Source: Chionoecetes opilio
Lineage: Eukaryota; Arthropoda; Malacostraca; Decapoda; Majidae
Direction: 5' to 3'
NCBI GenBank assembly: GCA_016584305.1
Contig: JACEEZ010013567.1
Span: forward strand, 90,001 to 154,000
Length of the DNA stretch: 64,000 nucleotides
Shown here: piece by piece, positions 45,283-57,033 of the stretch
How the letters are laid out: every line of letters begins with the position of its first letter
How positions within the stretch are numbered: the stretch's first letter is position 1
Notes under the pieces: generated by a model
What the model was told of the DNA's origin: nothing
Databases searched by the model: none
What the model saw: only the letters and a program-made list of their open reading frames with translations
Made by a program: the position numbers and the translations under genes

Positions 45283-46654
45283 AGTATATCGAAAAGTAAA
45301 ATCATTAAAGTATATTGTTAAAAGCGCAAGTTAAAATTTGATGATATGCAATATAGTCTACTCAAAATTATGAGATATGTCACTGTATAAAGATTTACCG
45401 GCTTTTTTTAGTAAAAGTTGACAAACAAACTTTTCTAGTGGTATTTTTTCTGCTGAATCCATGTATGGTGTTTGCCAAGCTGTATTCCTAACGGTGTCCT
45501 TGAAACGCCCATCTACTGCCGTGGGCGACTTAGGCCTGGTGACACAAATTATTCGTCAAATTCATTCTCGTATTTACGCGTTATTTTTGGTTTAAATACA
45601 GTACATTATATATTAATAGATAGTAAATTTAGTCAGCTACGTCATGAGATGAGAACAAATGATGTATCTTTAAAAAAAATGTTTGCCAATTATTTATGTC
45701 GAATAATGTGTCAATTTTTCACATATTTTCGAAGTTATACTCACATTTTTGGTAATTTGCTCTATTTTTTCGAATTTCGGAATAGCTTGTAATCGAGGAA
45801 ATGATCTAAGCTGCAAAATGAGACCAAAGATAGTTCTATGCGTCGCATACTAACTCCGCTACGATGGTCAGAAGGAAATCTTTGCTACGCGACTTTAAAA
45901 ACTGCCCGCACAAAATGAGTGAGGCACATCGATACTTCCTTTATGCCCAACCTTGAAATACTCTTTCCACAGGAGGCTTGGTGCATTGTCGCTCGGGAAG
46001 TCAAGGTGTCAACACAGCGAAAACCTGAGGCAATTACAAATGATTTGGTTGTTTAGGCACACATAAAAGACATTCATTATTTAATATCAGAACTTTAGGG
46101 CAAATAGGTTTTGCTGTGTCACTTCTGATTTGAATCTGTCTCACTTTGCCAACAGTGAGACAATATTGGGGAAATTATGAACGTATTTGTTTTAGATTGC
46201 ATGTGACATGTCGTTATTGTTGCTGATAAAAATAATTGGGATATTTTAAAATTAATTTTGTGTTGATTGTTGTGTTGACCACATGGCTGAGGGATTAAGG
46301 CTTGAGGGAAGATCATACCGCCGATTGTTTCTCTGTTTGCCAATGACCTTAAAGGACTAACTACTGCGGAGCTAACACCTTCGTCTGAGTCATTTCCACC
46401 ACATCCAGTATGGGATAACAATACAACAAAGGTATTGACGATTCACTTCAGCTTACGTTAAAGTAATCGTCCAAACCATTTCATCATTCCTGATTTAATA
46501 CAGTCAAAATATAGCCATTATCGAGTATATCAACAATATATTGTTACTATTTGCATCCAGCCACTCGCTTTTAAATGATCCGCACTCAAAATCTGTAAAT
46601 TCCCCGAGCTCTCAAAACACAACTGACGACCAGCAGACGACGGACCGCGGCTCA
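45283..46654. other. No recognised gene
   Basis: AT-rich sequence; the frames of about 100 codons at 45472 (plus) and 46421-46119 (minus) match nothing I know. No repeat with the rest of the window noticed. Confidence 0.4.
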
Positions 46655-47084
46655 GTAACGTCACGGCAGGAAGCCTCTCAGCCCGGCCCTGATACAAATA
46701 CACGTACACTCAGAAAAAAATATAGTACATGAAGAATTTTAGGTGTTTCTGATATATTTATTTTGCGATATGGCATATACTTGCATCCTTTATGGGTGCA
46801 GCAAGAAAGCTGTGCCTTTCCAGAGAGCTTAGCACCCATTTCCGACCTATTCGGCCACTATATATGTTTGGAGCGCTGGCGAGTGGCGGGCGAGAGGCTG
46901 GCGGTATGAAGCAGATTGTCTCGCTGCGCACCTCTCGCCCGTCACTCCCCGGTGCTCTATACACATATATCGTAAAAAAATAAATATCAGAAACACCCAT
47001 AATTCTTCAAGTACTATATTTTTTTCTGAGTTTACATGTATTTGTATCAGGGCCGGGCTGGGAGGCCGCCTGCCGGGACGTCAC
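46655..47084. repeat. Long inverted repeat, ~117-bp arms, 195-bp loop
   Basis: Left arm 46655-46771 and the complement of 46967-47084 share GCCCGGCCCTGATACAAATA, then CTCAGAAAAAAATATAGTAC, TGAAGAATT and GGTGTTTCTGATAT. Divergence is low. The loop holds a short frame starting MAYTCILYGCSKKAVPF that might be the start of a THAP-like finger, but this is a guess. Foldback element or MITE; no target duplication found. Confidence 0.85.
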
Positions 47085-47401
47085 CAGCATGTTTCCCGCC
47101 ACGGCTGGAATGGGGCTGTTGTTTTCCCCGCGCTTTTTACAAAAGTCATGTTTTTAGGGAAATAAGGCGTGGAAATTAATTATTTTTGTGGATTAGGTAT
47201 TTTGAATGAACATTCAACATAATTATGCAAAGAAAAAATGGGTCTGGACGATTACTTTAATATCTGATGGCCCAGCTAATGATGGGGAACATGTCATTAA
47301 TCCTGCTCTCATTTTGAATAAGTCTGCTCAGGTAGATGAGCACATCACCCTCACCACAACAGAGAGAATACAAGCTGAAATCTACCCTGTGCCCATCCTT
47401 C

Positions 47402-47487
47402 TCCTACTACTACTACTACTACTACTACCTCTACTACTACTAATACTACTAATACTAATACTAATACTACTAATGCTACTACTACCA
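47402..47487. repeat. (TAC/TAA)n trinucleotide microsatellite
   Basis: CTACTACTAC runs grading into TAATACTAC; about 28 units. Confidence 0.9.
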
Positions 47488-47589
47488 TTTTATTTTTGTT
47501 GGAATTTTGCTTGTTGGTTTGAGTAATATTTCGGTTTATTTTGATAATATTTTTTGTATATACTTCTGATTGGCCCACTCACATTTCTG

Positions 47590-48155
47590 CCCTCAAGTAT
47601 ATTTTGGATAGACCACAACAACACAGTCTGACAGTCAAACTTACAAAATGCCGGTTGAAAAAGCTGGTACGGGAACCCCTGCAGTAGACGGAAGATCTGC
47701 ACTCACAGTTCGAGCGGTTGAAGCACGCCTTGGCCTCGAGACCCATTATAATTATTTTGCTTCCGGACCGCAGCCAGACCATCGTACTGCGCACCGACGC
47801 TTCAAACTATGGATTGGGAGCTGTACTCTTCCAATACCATGATGATCGTGCAAATCCCATCTCTTACGCAAGCCGGAAACTACTAGATCGGGAGCGACGT
47901 TACTCTACGATCGATAGGGAATGCCTAGCCATCGTCTTCGGCATCCATAAGTTTGACTTCTATCTGAGAGGTAAGGAAATTTTCCTTGAAGATGACCATC
48001 TAATTATCTAATATACCTTGAGGAATTCAAAGGTAGAAATGACAGAGCGTTGCGATGGGCTTTAGGCTTTCTTCCTTATAAATTTAGAGTCGTTTACGTT
48101 GCCGGGTAAGAATACTGTTTCTTTAAACCCGACCTGCTCAGCCGGCAATAGGCCA
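47590..48155 (+). mobile_element. Ty3/gypsy pol fragment (RNase H)
   Basis: The frame 47718-48011 reads VLRTDASNYGLGAVLFQYHD, then SYASRKLLDRERRYSTIDRE and CLAIVFGIHKFDFYLRGKE. The T-D-A-S start, the Y-S-T-x-x-x-E step and Y-L-x-G-K are the RNase H signature of gypsy-type pol. After a stop, RNDRALRWALGFLPYKF and LLSRQ follow. It differs from the element at 1-7912. No LTRs, RT or integrase were recognised next to it. Confidence 0.85.
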
Positions 48156-49317
48156 GCAATATTTTGTATGTTCTTCCTTGTCAGCTGCAGTTCTTCTTTG
48201 TCATCGGCTGTGCAGCAGATGTTTTGGTTGGGGCATGTGTGATGAACTACACCTGCCTCGTTTCCTCCTACTGGAGGACGGTGATTACCACCTTCACCAG
48301 CCGGCGATGCTTCGATTGTCATGTGCTTGTTCGCCGGTCACGTCAACATCCCCACCCCCGTGTTCAGGGGTAAGGAAGGGGGTACTCTAACCATGCTGAT
48401 GACTGAGCCTCGCCACCCTGAGTTGAGCAGACAGCCAGCAGCTCTCAACACGACAACACCTCCCACCAAAAGCTGCTATTCTTATCCCATGGAGGAACTT
48501 CTGAAGACTTGGGCGCTCTCCAGACTGACTCCAGACTCCAGACCTTCAATGACGCACACTATTCTACAGTCCCCGGTGTCTGAAGTGGTAACTACGGTGA
48601 TGAAGATTGCTGCAGCAATTCTTCTCTTTGCAGACTGCGGTAGAGGAATTTCTAAGGGTGACATTACCCCTGCTCTGATATCACTTTTGTTAATGTTGCA
48701 GTTAGTTGTTTGGTTCCTGTTACTTAGCGGGTAGCCTGCTATTTATTTTATTTGTTGTGGAAATATAATTTGGGTAATCATGATCCATGACTTTCACTCC
48801 CCACCTCCTTCAAGATTGATGATAATACAATTGATAACCACCTCGGCCCTGACATTCACATACTACACAAGTCTACACAGGTATGTCACTCGTTCACCGT
48901 TATGTATAAATTGAGACGTAATAAGTGTTAATATTACGAGTGTTTATTCACATACTATCCAATACCACACATCGACCCTATTAATTTAAGCTTGCGGGAA
49001 TTGTGGGGGCGGTCAACTCTATATATACAACGAGTATTACATTGATCCCGCACTCCATCTTGTACGAGTAATGATTCCCTACCAGGGGGGCCGGGTGCGT
49101 GACGTGAATCAGCCGTCCTTCAATGTAAGGGATCTCTTGTTGACTCACCAGCCTTTCTGGATCCAGGGTACGGCCGACCATTGTGTTGATTCAGCATGTC
49201 TATCGAGATGCCAGCTACAATATATCCTCTCTGTATTGTATAATTATTTTAAATATAAGAATAATTCAATTTATAGGAAAGGAAGAACATATACTACTAT
49301 GTTATTGATAGGTACAA
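48156..49317. other. Unassigned stretch after the gypsy fragment
   Basis: Possibly further gypsy sequence, but no integrase motif was found. The 137-codon frame at 48321-48734 has a hydrophobic C-terminus and an unknown function. CAGCCGTCCTTCAATG and GTGACGTGAATC near 49095 recall no known element. Left unannotated. Confidence 0.35.
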
Positions 49318-52290
49318 AAGGGGATGGGGCGGTGCAGAGGCGGCGCCTGCCCGTCGAATCACTCCGAGGATAAACCTCGGAGGGTTCTTCGTGTGGGCTC
49401 GTGGAACGTTCTGAGCCTCTCAGACGATCGTCGACTATCTCCCCTTTCGGGCGAGCTCAGTAGGCTGAGGGTAGAAATAGTGGGACTCTCTGAGACGAGG
49501 AGGACTAGCAGTGGCGAGACTAGCAGAGGGGGTTACACCTACTACTGGTCCAGCATGAGCAATGGCGACCATGTCCGGGGAGTAGCTATAGGCATCTCCA
49601 GCAAACTGCAGCCGTCAGTTGTTGAGGTTACTCCGGTTGATATGGGGGGTATAATGGGGGGTATAATGCGGGTGAGGATGAAACACACTCTGGGTTTCAT
49701 GTCTCTTGTTGCAGTGTACGCTCCTACCGAGGTGCGTAAAACTGAAGAGAAGGAGATGTTCTACGCCAAACTCAACTCTGTATTAGACCAGTGTCCTTCT
49801 TGGGACACACTCATTGTCTTGGGCGACTTCAATGCTACTACTGGCACTGTGAGAAATGGCTACGAGTTATGTGTTGGTCCCCATGGCTCCAGTACCAGAA
49901 ACACCAACAGTTCTCTGCTTCTGAACTTTGCAAGGTCCAGAAGGTTGAGAATTGTAGGTTCTTGGTATCAGAGACCAGAGCTGCACCGCTGGACATTGTA
50001 TAGTAATGCCGGAGGGGTAGCTAAGGAGATCGACCACGTCCTCATTAGTACTCGTTGGAGGATCCTCCAGAACTTCAGGGTTTACCGGGAGTGCTGAGTT
50101 CCTTGGAACAGATCACATATTTGTTGTTGCTACACTTAAGCTTCATGTCAAGTTCAGAAGAATCTCAAAAGGTAACCATACTATGTTTCATCTTGAGAAA
50201 CTGAAGAACTTGACATGTGTCCATGGGTATGCGGTGGCAGTCTCAAATCGATTTGATGTGCTCGGTTCCCTCGAGGACCCTGTAGAACTGTGGCATACCT
50301 GCAAACGTGAAACTCTACAGGCTGCCAAGGAGTGTATTGGGGACCGCCCGAGGTCAAGGCGTGGTTTTGTCTCGACGGAGACGATTGAGAAAATCGAGAA
50401 GAGTCGCGCTGTCAGGCTGGCTGGGAACCTGGACCAGCACAGGGCTCTGTCACACCGGACTAGAACCCTCCTGGGGAGAGGCAAGGAGGAACAGGAGGAG
50501 GAACGCTAATGACCTCCGACCCGCCTACCGTGCCCTGAAGAAGCTCCGTTTCTAGTCTCCATCTCGGGCGAGTGCTATTCGAACAGCAGATGGGCGCCTA
50601 GTGTCGGACATGGATGGGCAGATGGCTCGTTGGGCTGAGTACTTTGGGCAGTTATTCACGGTGGACCCTCCAACTGAGCAGCTTCACACCACTGGGTTAC
50701 AGGCGGTGGATGCTGATCCTCCCATTAACGAAACTGCACCCTCTCTTGACGAAGTCAGAGATGCTGTAGCAAAGTTGAGGGGTGGAAAGGCAGCTGGTGT
50801 TTGTAATATTAGTGCAGAGCTCCTCAAAGCTGGGGGTGAGGCCATGATCCGCGGGTTGCATGCTGTCCTGACTGCCGTGTGGCAATCAGGTACCATTCCT
50901 CCTGACTGGAAAAGGGGGATGGTCGTCCCTATCTAGAAAGGGAAAGGGGACCGTCAGGACTGCAACAATTACCGCGGTATTACACTGCTCAGCGTGCCAG
51001 GCAAGGTGCTTGCACATCTATTGCTGACACGGATCCGCAGTCATCTGCTGAAACATCATAAACCTCAGCAGTCTGGGTTCACGCCTGGTAAGTCAACAAC
51101 GGACCGTATCCTAGCGCTTCGTGTCGTGGTGGAACGCCGACGTGAGTTTCGACAGGGAATGCTTGCAGCCCATGTTGATCTCAAGAAGCCGTTTGACTCA
51201 GTGCATCGTAAGTCACTCTGGGATCTTCTGCGATTTCGCGGGATTCCTGCAAGGACTGTTGGTTTGATGACTGGTCTGTATTCTGGGACTTTGAGTGCTG
51301 TGAAGTGTGGGGGAGGTGTATCCAGCTTCTTTCCTGTAAATAAAGGAGTGAGGCAAGGGTGAGTCCATGGACCCATCATTTTTCAACACTTATATGGACT
51401 GGGTGTTGGGCAAAGTTGTAGATCAAAGTGATTGTGGAGCATCCCTCGGCAACACCAAGATCACTGATCTTGTCTTTGCCGATGATGCAGTAATCTTTGC
51501 TGAGTCGCTGGAGGTCCTGGTGATGGCTCTCGAGGCGCTGCACGAGGAGGCAAAGCTTTTGGGACGTGAGGTCTCCAGGCTTAAGACCAAGGTCTAGGTG
51601 TTTGAAGGCTTACTTGATGAAACAGTACAATCGGTTCATGCGTGCGGCGAGGACATTGAGATCTTGGAAAGTTTTACATACCTTGGTAGCGCAGTCCATA
51701 ATGACGGCGGGTCACGTCAAGAAGTCTTACGGCGGATTGGCATAACCTACGGTATTATGGACTGGCTCAGCAGGAGTATTTGGCGTTGTCGGTACCTGTA
51801 CAGGAGGACAAAGATCCGGATCTACAAGTCGCTTGTGATCTCTGTCTTACTCTATGGTTGTGAGACATGGACACTAAATAGCGACTTGAAGAGACCGTGA
51901 AGTGTCTTCGCAGAATCATGGGGTATCGCTGGGATGATTACGTGTCAAATCAGCGATTGCACCGTGAGACTGAATCGAGGCCTATTACCTGCATAGTCCG
52001 TCAGCGCCAACTTCGACTATATGAGAATGTGGCACGCTACCCTGAAACCGATCCTTCCCATCGGGTTGTATCTGTAAGAGACAATCCGGCGTGGAGGAGG
52101 CCAAGGGGGCGCCCACAAGGCTCGTTCCTGGGGCAAGTTGATGTTTCTTGTCGAAAGCTGCTTGGTTTGGGAAACGAGCCTGCATGGGGACTCGCGCGTG
52201 GTGACCCCCGGGAGTGGCGTCGTAAGGTGGGCGAGGCGGCGACGCGCCCCCCGGCGTATGCCCCCAATGATTGATGATTGATTGATAGGT
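49318..52290 (+). mobile_element. RTE-like non-LTR retrotransposon, near full length (family R, copy 5)
   Basis: The only copy with the endonuclease. Order: APE endonuclease (49324-50097), linker, RT fingers and palm (50600-51597), C-terminal domain (51598-52274) and the 3' end CCCCCAATGATTGATGATTG with a short tandem tail. RT frames keep NNYRGITLLSVPGK, QSGFTPGKSTTDRILALRV, the motif A block DLKKPFDSVH and FADDAVIFAES. Stops arise at 50935 (where another copy has Trp), 51361 and 51595, and a deletion occurs at 51895 in LKRRINAFGNK. The element cannot move alone. Confidence 0.9.
49324..50097 (+). CDS. AP endonuclease domain of the RTE-like LINE (open)
   Basis: A 257-codon open frame. Catalytic blocks of the exonuclease III/APE fold are in order: VGSWNVLSLSD (Asn), VGLSETRR (Glu), VAVYAPTEV (Tyr), VLGDFNATTG (Asp and Asn), then EIDHVLIS (Asp and His). 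The domain nicks the target for target-primed reverse transcription. Host proteins annotated as craniofacial development protein 2-like usually are this domain. GGIM occurs twice (49649-49672) through a 12-bp tandem duplication. The start codon is uncertain, as usual for such elements. Confidence 0.9.
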   Translation: MGRCRGGACPSNHSEDKPRRVLRVGSWNVLSLSDDRRLSPLSGELSRLRVEIVGLSETRRTSSGETSRGGYTYYWSSMSNGDHVRGVAIGISSKLQPSVVEVTPVDMGGIMGGIMRVRMKHTLGFMSLVAVYAPTEVRKTEEKEMFYAKLNSVLDQCPSWDTLIVLGDFNATTGTVRNGYELCVGPHGSSTRNTNSSLLLNFARSRRLRIVGSWYQRPELHRWTLYSNAGGVAKEIDHVLISTRWRILQNFRVYREC

Positions 52291-52949
52291 ACATATATAA
52301 AAGCTTGTTTTAATAAGACTATATACAATTTTATAATGCAAGTGTTGAGTCTGAATAGATAACTACATCAGCATGGACTGTCCATCACTTGTTCACGTGA
52401 TCCTTGCTTACGACACATACCCGCAGACGTACAGATACTTACGTATTAATGACAAGGGATTATGAACCAACCATTATCACAACATTGCTCAGTTGTCTAA
52501 TCTCCACACCCACGTGAAGCTAGTAAAGACGTATATATTGATTTATATGCTGCAAGTGCCTTAATAGCCACTTCCATGTTATTTCACTTTCTCCATTAGT
52601 GATTCCGTTGCTCTCTAACTCTAGAAATTTTCACCATCCTAGTCTCCCAGACAGCTGTCTGGCAGAAACCCTGGAACCTTGCTATGCGAGCAGGGGTTTC
52701 AGCCCCACTTTTCTTAAGGTGAGCGGCCAGTTCGGTTACGGATGTTTGGGCCACGGACGTTCGGGCAATGGGCCACCGCTCTCGAAAGTTTTGGCCACAA
52801 AAAGTAGGACATTTGGGCCACGGAAGAAAAGATGAAACTAACAAGAATATTTTAAATGTAATGAACAATAACAATTTTCCCTTTTCTTCAATTTTCATCT
52901 CATGCATCAAATTTCTCCAACCCTCCAGTAGCATTATATTTCACTCATT
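52291..52949. other. No recognised gene
   Basis: GGGCCACGGACGTTCGGGC and TTTGGGCCACGG near 52750-52820 are near-duplicate words, perhaps a decayed short repeat. No protein match. Confidence 0.4.
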
Positions 52950-53503
52950 AGTATTATATGTTGTTGGTTCTAGGCTGGTTGTTGAGGGTGCATATTCCAG
53001 TGCAGGGTGCGTATGCATGGTGCATATTCCACTTTTTCTGGTGGGAACATGGGTGGGGTTCAACGTAGACGTAGTCGTCCTGGCCTTTAGGTGACAACAC
53101 AGAAATGACGGAGTTAGCCTGTGATGTAAGTTGAGTCGAGGTACTCCAAGAGTGATGTAACCTCATCAGGCATGGTAGAACGAAGGTGTGCCATGGCATC
53201 CTTGACATCCTATGGGGGCAGGAAGGCGAGCCCATCCACCTGACCATGAAATATGGTCAGGAAATAATTGTTGGACTCATAGTGGTTCTTGAGATCCAGG
53301 TGCTGAATCTGCATCAAAATGTACTGGGTCATGGGGTAGAAATAGAACCGCACTTAGACCTGCTCTCCGAACATAACACGAAGGGCCAGTTTCACAGGCC
53401 TCTAGATGTCGATGATGACTGTTGTGGGATCACAGCCACTCTCCTCAAGGACCCTGAAGAACTGCTCGAAGCTGATTTGTGACTTGTATTGCAGTGAGGC
53501 ATA
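52950..53503 (-). pseudogene. MULE transposase C-terminal part (broken), split by a BEL/Pao element
   Basis: Minus strand from the LTR border: YASLQYKSQISFEQFF, then EESGCDPTTVIIDI (second catalytic region), GQVDGLAFLPP, DVKDAMAHLRSTMPDEVTSL and LLEYLDSTYVTG, then PEKWNMHHA-like sequence and PRTNNI. This is the order of a MULE transposase domain, down to its R-T-N-N block. The preceding codons lie beyond the LTR element at 59243-59283 (HVYIPMA). Frameshifts and stops abound; WNMHHAYAP suggests a small duplication. Confidence 0.7.
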
Positions 53504-53611
53504 TGTGGAAATTATCCACCAACCACCCACTCAATAATTGGTAGAGTGGTGGTTTTGTTAGCCCCCTCTTGTGAGGGAGGTATTGTCCGCTTATCATAAG
53601 GGGTGCATAGG

Positions 53612-53709
<98 letters not shown>

Positions 53710-54478
53710 GGTAATGGGTATTAATTAAGGTATTTTAAGTAAATGATAAGTACTGGGATAATATAAATTAACATTCCCAGTGGTTATTAAGCATTTGCAC
53801 CTTAAATAATTAGCACCTTAATTTGGAGCGACCGGTCATTGGCCGCCGTCCTTTAAATTAGCACCAATTGTGGCGGTCCACCCGTCGCCCACAAAGAGGT
53901 GACACGTGTATTTGTGGTGGCCGCTGCTGTGATTATTCTAGTAGCCACCGGGAAATATAAACGTGGCTAGGTATTGGTAGCGGGGGACTCGCCGCCCACC
54001 GGGAGATTCAGTACATTCCAGACCTCCATTAGGATAACATTTCTTATTAAATATATACGTGGATTTGTATATATGAGAGAATTGTATATAGACTCTTTTC
54101 ACATAGTGTTATAAAACAATAGGACGTATCTTATGGACATAGCGAATATCAGTGCTGCGTCTATTAAGCCTGAATAGCTTCCTGGACGTATCAGTGATTA
54201 TAAACACCGCGCCGTGATGGTTTGATGAACCACTTGAGGCCCACCACAATAACATCTCCACCTTCGCCCTTCACGGGCGGCCTCGATCACGGCTACCACT
54301 TCGGGTAACAAGACATTTCAGTATTAATCAAGCCTACAGCCAATTCTAACCCTACTATCCACTGATAAGTATCCTAGTTAGTTGACTAGTTGCGGTATTG
54401 TGTCGGGATGAGATAGACGATGGGTTTTGTATAGGTAAGACCTCAAATTAATATGTGCTTGTAGCATAAATTTCTACA
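53504..54478 (+). repeat. BEL/Pao 5' LTR
   Basis: 975 bp with a long (AT)n tract at 53615-53707. Shares with the 3' LTR the segment GGAGCGACCGGTCATTGGCC and the end GGTAAGACCTCAAATTAATA. Directly followed by GCTGGTGCCCCGAGGGAG, a likely primer binding site (TGGTGCCCC is complementary to a tRNA 3' end). Confidence 0.95.
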
Positions 54479-54843
54479 GCTGGTGCCCCGAGGGAGCAAT
54501 ATTGGTGTACATGTGATTCAAAGTGGTCGATTGTGAGGCGTAATTATGAGCCTACCACAATTGATGGTTATGAGAGCGGAGGCGAGGTGTTTCGCGGCGT
54601 CGGGAACGACTCAGCCGTTCAACTACCATACGCCAGGTAGTAGATAACATCCGAGGTTACGTAACGCTATGGTTAGTTGCAGTAGTTAAGTGGTGGTTGG
54701 TTATATACGCCTAGCTACGCGTCTTGAAAGGCTGAGCAGGCACTAGCACCACTTGATATAATATTTAATTATCAACTAGCAATTATTTTTAGTGACGTAA
54801 GCTTGCATTTAATATTTTATTTGACTCAGTTATTAACTAAATC

Positions 54844-55666
54844 ATGGCGAAGTTAGCTAAGCATTCATTATCGGCTAAACTAGCAATGCTAACACGAATA
54901 TATAATAAGTGTGAGGCCGAAATTAAGTCAATTCCTATTGATTATATTAATTTAAAGACAGGTCTACCATTGTTAAATGAGCAATAGAATAAATATGAGG
55001 TGGCTTACTTCCTATATGAAGTTCAATTAAGACAAGCTGGGGATAAAGAAATGATTCACCAATGTGTGATCAATTATGAACAACAGTGTCAAAGATATCT
55101 CGATAAAGTAATTGAATATGAGGGATTACTGGAGTGTGCTCATATTTCATCAACAGCTAAAGCTTCTTTAACCCAAATTTTGCAAGGTATTGAGCAAGAA
55201 CCCCCCCACAGGGAGATCAAAATTGTTACACATAAAGGGTAATCAGCTATATCAGCCACCCTCAGAGTTTAAAGATCCCTCGTTAGTGGGTATTTATCCT
55301 GCGCCTGTTACGCAAATCAAACAGCCTGTAATTATGATTCAAACTTCTCAGCCTACCAATAAACCACTTAGACCTACTCAAATAAAAGATATAATCCCTA
55401 AATCCAGGGCTACTTCTAATGCAGTACGAATAATAAATTGTCTCTTATGTGAAGGGCATCATACACCCTCCACATGTAATATCTATTCAGATTGTTACAC
55501 GAGAGTTGAAAGGTTAATGAGCCTTGGTAATTGCCTAACCTGTCTCCGTGGTAAACATGCTTCAAATGCATGCCCTATACACTTAAAAACTTGTAGGAAA
55601 TGTAAATTATCTATTATAACATCGCTCTTTGTCCTAACAGTGATAACAACTCAGACACTACAGTAG
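54844..55666 (+). pseudogene. BEL/Pao gag (broken)
   Basis: ATG 54844 opens MAKLAKHSLSAKLAMLTRIY. A TAG at 54985-54987 interrupts the frame, which goes on to 55242 with NKYEVAYFLYEVQLRQAGDK. A run of seven C at 55201-55207 marks a shift to the next frame (55190-55666). That frame carries the BEL-type zinc region: NCLLCEGHHTPSTC, then LGNCLTCLRGKHASNACP and CRKCK. A second shift after CRKCK returns to the first frame, which holds the protease. The protein would package element RNA. Confidence 0.8.
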
Positions 55667-55671
55667 TTAAA

Positions 55672-55960
55672 ATGGCAGTCACTAATAAGAGTGGTTCAGC
55701 AGCTGTTCCTACTGCAGAATTTAAAGTGAGCCACAATGGTAATGCAGTCATAGTAAAGACAATGTTTGACAGTGGTGCACAAAGATCCTTCATAAGCAGG
55801 GAGATAGTTGAATTGCTACAACTACCCATAATTAATAAAGTGAAATTAGCCATATCAGGTTTTCTTGCCAATACAGAGGCTGAAACCTTTGACATAGTTC
55901 AACCCCTAGTCCAATTAGGAAAATATAAATGTAGGGTAACTGCTGTAGTACTAACTGCTT
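55672..55960 (+). pseudogene. BEL/Pao aspartic protease (cut by a SINE)
   Basis: The frame reads VIVKTMFDSGAQRSFISREI then VELLQL, with the D-S-G-A active site of the peptidase A17 family of BEL/Pao elements. It ends at KCRVTAVVLTAW, where an S1 SINE begins at 55961. Its second half resumes after the MITE at 57034: FQLIIGADYFGRYLRKV. Confidence 0.85.
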
Positions 55961-56296
55961 GGGGAGGCGATAGCGGAGTGGTTAGCGTCTCCGACTGGCG
56001 TTCTCGGTGACCCGAGTTCGATCCCCGATGAAAGCCAAAACCTTTCTGTACCGTCGAGTGGCCTAAGAACACCCACATGCCCTGCCCATCAACTCTACCT
56101 TCGATTGCGAGTGCATCGGAGGACACAGGGGGGCGGCATGAGCCTCCACAGGCGTCACTATAAAAATCCTGCCTGCGCCACCAACGGGCGAGGACCAACC
56201 ATCAGAACCCTCAAGTGAACCTCCAGAGCCTACCATCCGAGCCCTGGGTCAACACTGCCTACAGGCGCTATAGGCACAAATGAAGAAAAAAAAAAT
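55961..56296 (+). mobile_element. tRNA-derived SINE (family S1, copy c)
   Basis: GGGGAGGCGATAGCGGAGTG (box A), GACCCGAGTTCGATCCCC (box B), the body and CTACAGGCGCTATAGGCACA, then an A-rich tail. The most complete S1 copy. Inserted in the BEL protease in the same direction. Confidence 0.9.
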
Positions 56297-56333
56297 GAAG
56301 AATTATTAATATTGGTATTAGTTTAACTGTTAA

Positions 56334-57029
56334 CCCTTTCACGCACGGTGACGCGATCGCGTCAAAACGGGCCCGTCTGCAATCTGAGCTTTTGACGCGA
56401 ATTGCGTCAAAAAACTGTTAAAAGTTCGCCAAAAGTAAAGTATTTATCAGAATTGCGTCAACATTTTCTGCGTCAAAGATCCAACCTAGACCTATAAAAT
56501 AAAATAATTGTCAACTCTGTCGTGTGAGTGGATGTGAAATGATAAGGGTTTGTGTGTCAGTTTCCACTCAGCAGGCAGCCTGTGCGCGCGTTTTGTCGTC
56601 CCTTTAAAACGTGTTCCGAGCTGGCCATAATGGCCATATGAAAATTACAATGGTAGCGTTGGAATCCTCATAAAAATCCGCTTTTATTGGCATATAAACC
56701 ATAAAAAGTTGACTCAGGAAGTTTCGAGCTACGAAGTGGTGAACGTAAGTATTTCTTATTTCTATTTACTCAATATTTTTTCGGAGTCGGTAAATTCCGC
56801 TATTTATTTGCATTTCTTGTTATTTTTTTCTTTCATAAGGCAGAATAATCTCTTGCAAAACCAATGATATATAATAATGCTAGGAAAAAAGAATACACGT
56901 TGGTGAAATTGATAACATAAAAAAATAATTCGCCGCACAGTCTGGCCATTTCGCGGGGCCCCTTAGGGAGCATAAGACGGATGTTGCAGTGGACGGAAAA
57001 ACTTATTAAACTTTTCGTGCGTGAAAGGG
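56334..57029. mobile_element. piggyBac-like MITE
   Basis: 696 bp between TTAA duplications (56330-56333, 57030-57033). Both ends are CCCTTTCACGCACG in inverted orientation, 14 bp, close to the piggyBac-type CCC start. Inside, GACGCGATCGCGTC (56350) and repeated GCGTCAAAA words lie near the left end. No transposase. The perfect TTAA sites make the call firm. Confidence 0.9.
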
Positions 57030-57033
57030 TTAA

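Noticed and set aside
49324..50097. Host gene for craniofacial development protein 2-like
   Set aside because: The frame is the AP endonuclease of an RTE-like LINE, directly followed by that element's reverse transcriptase.
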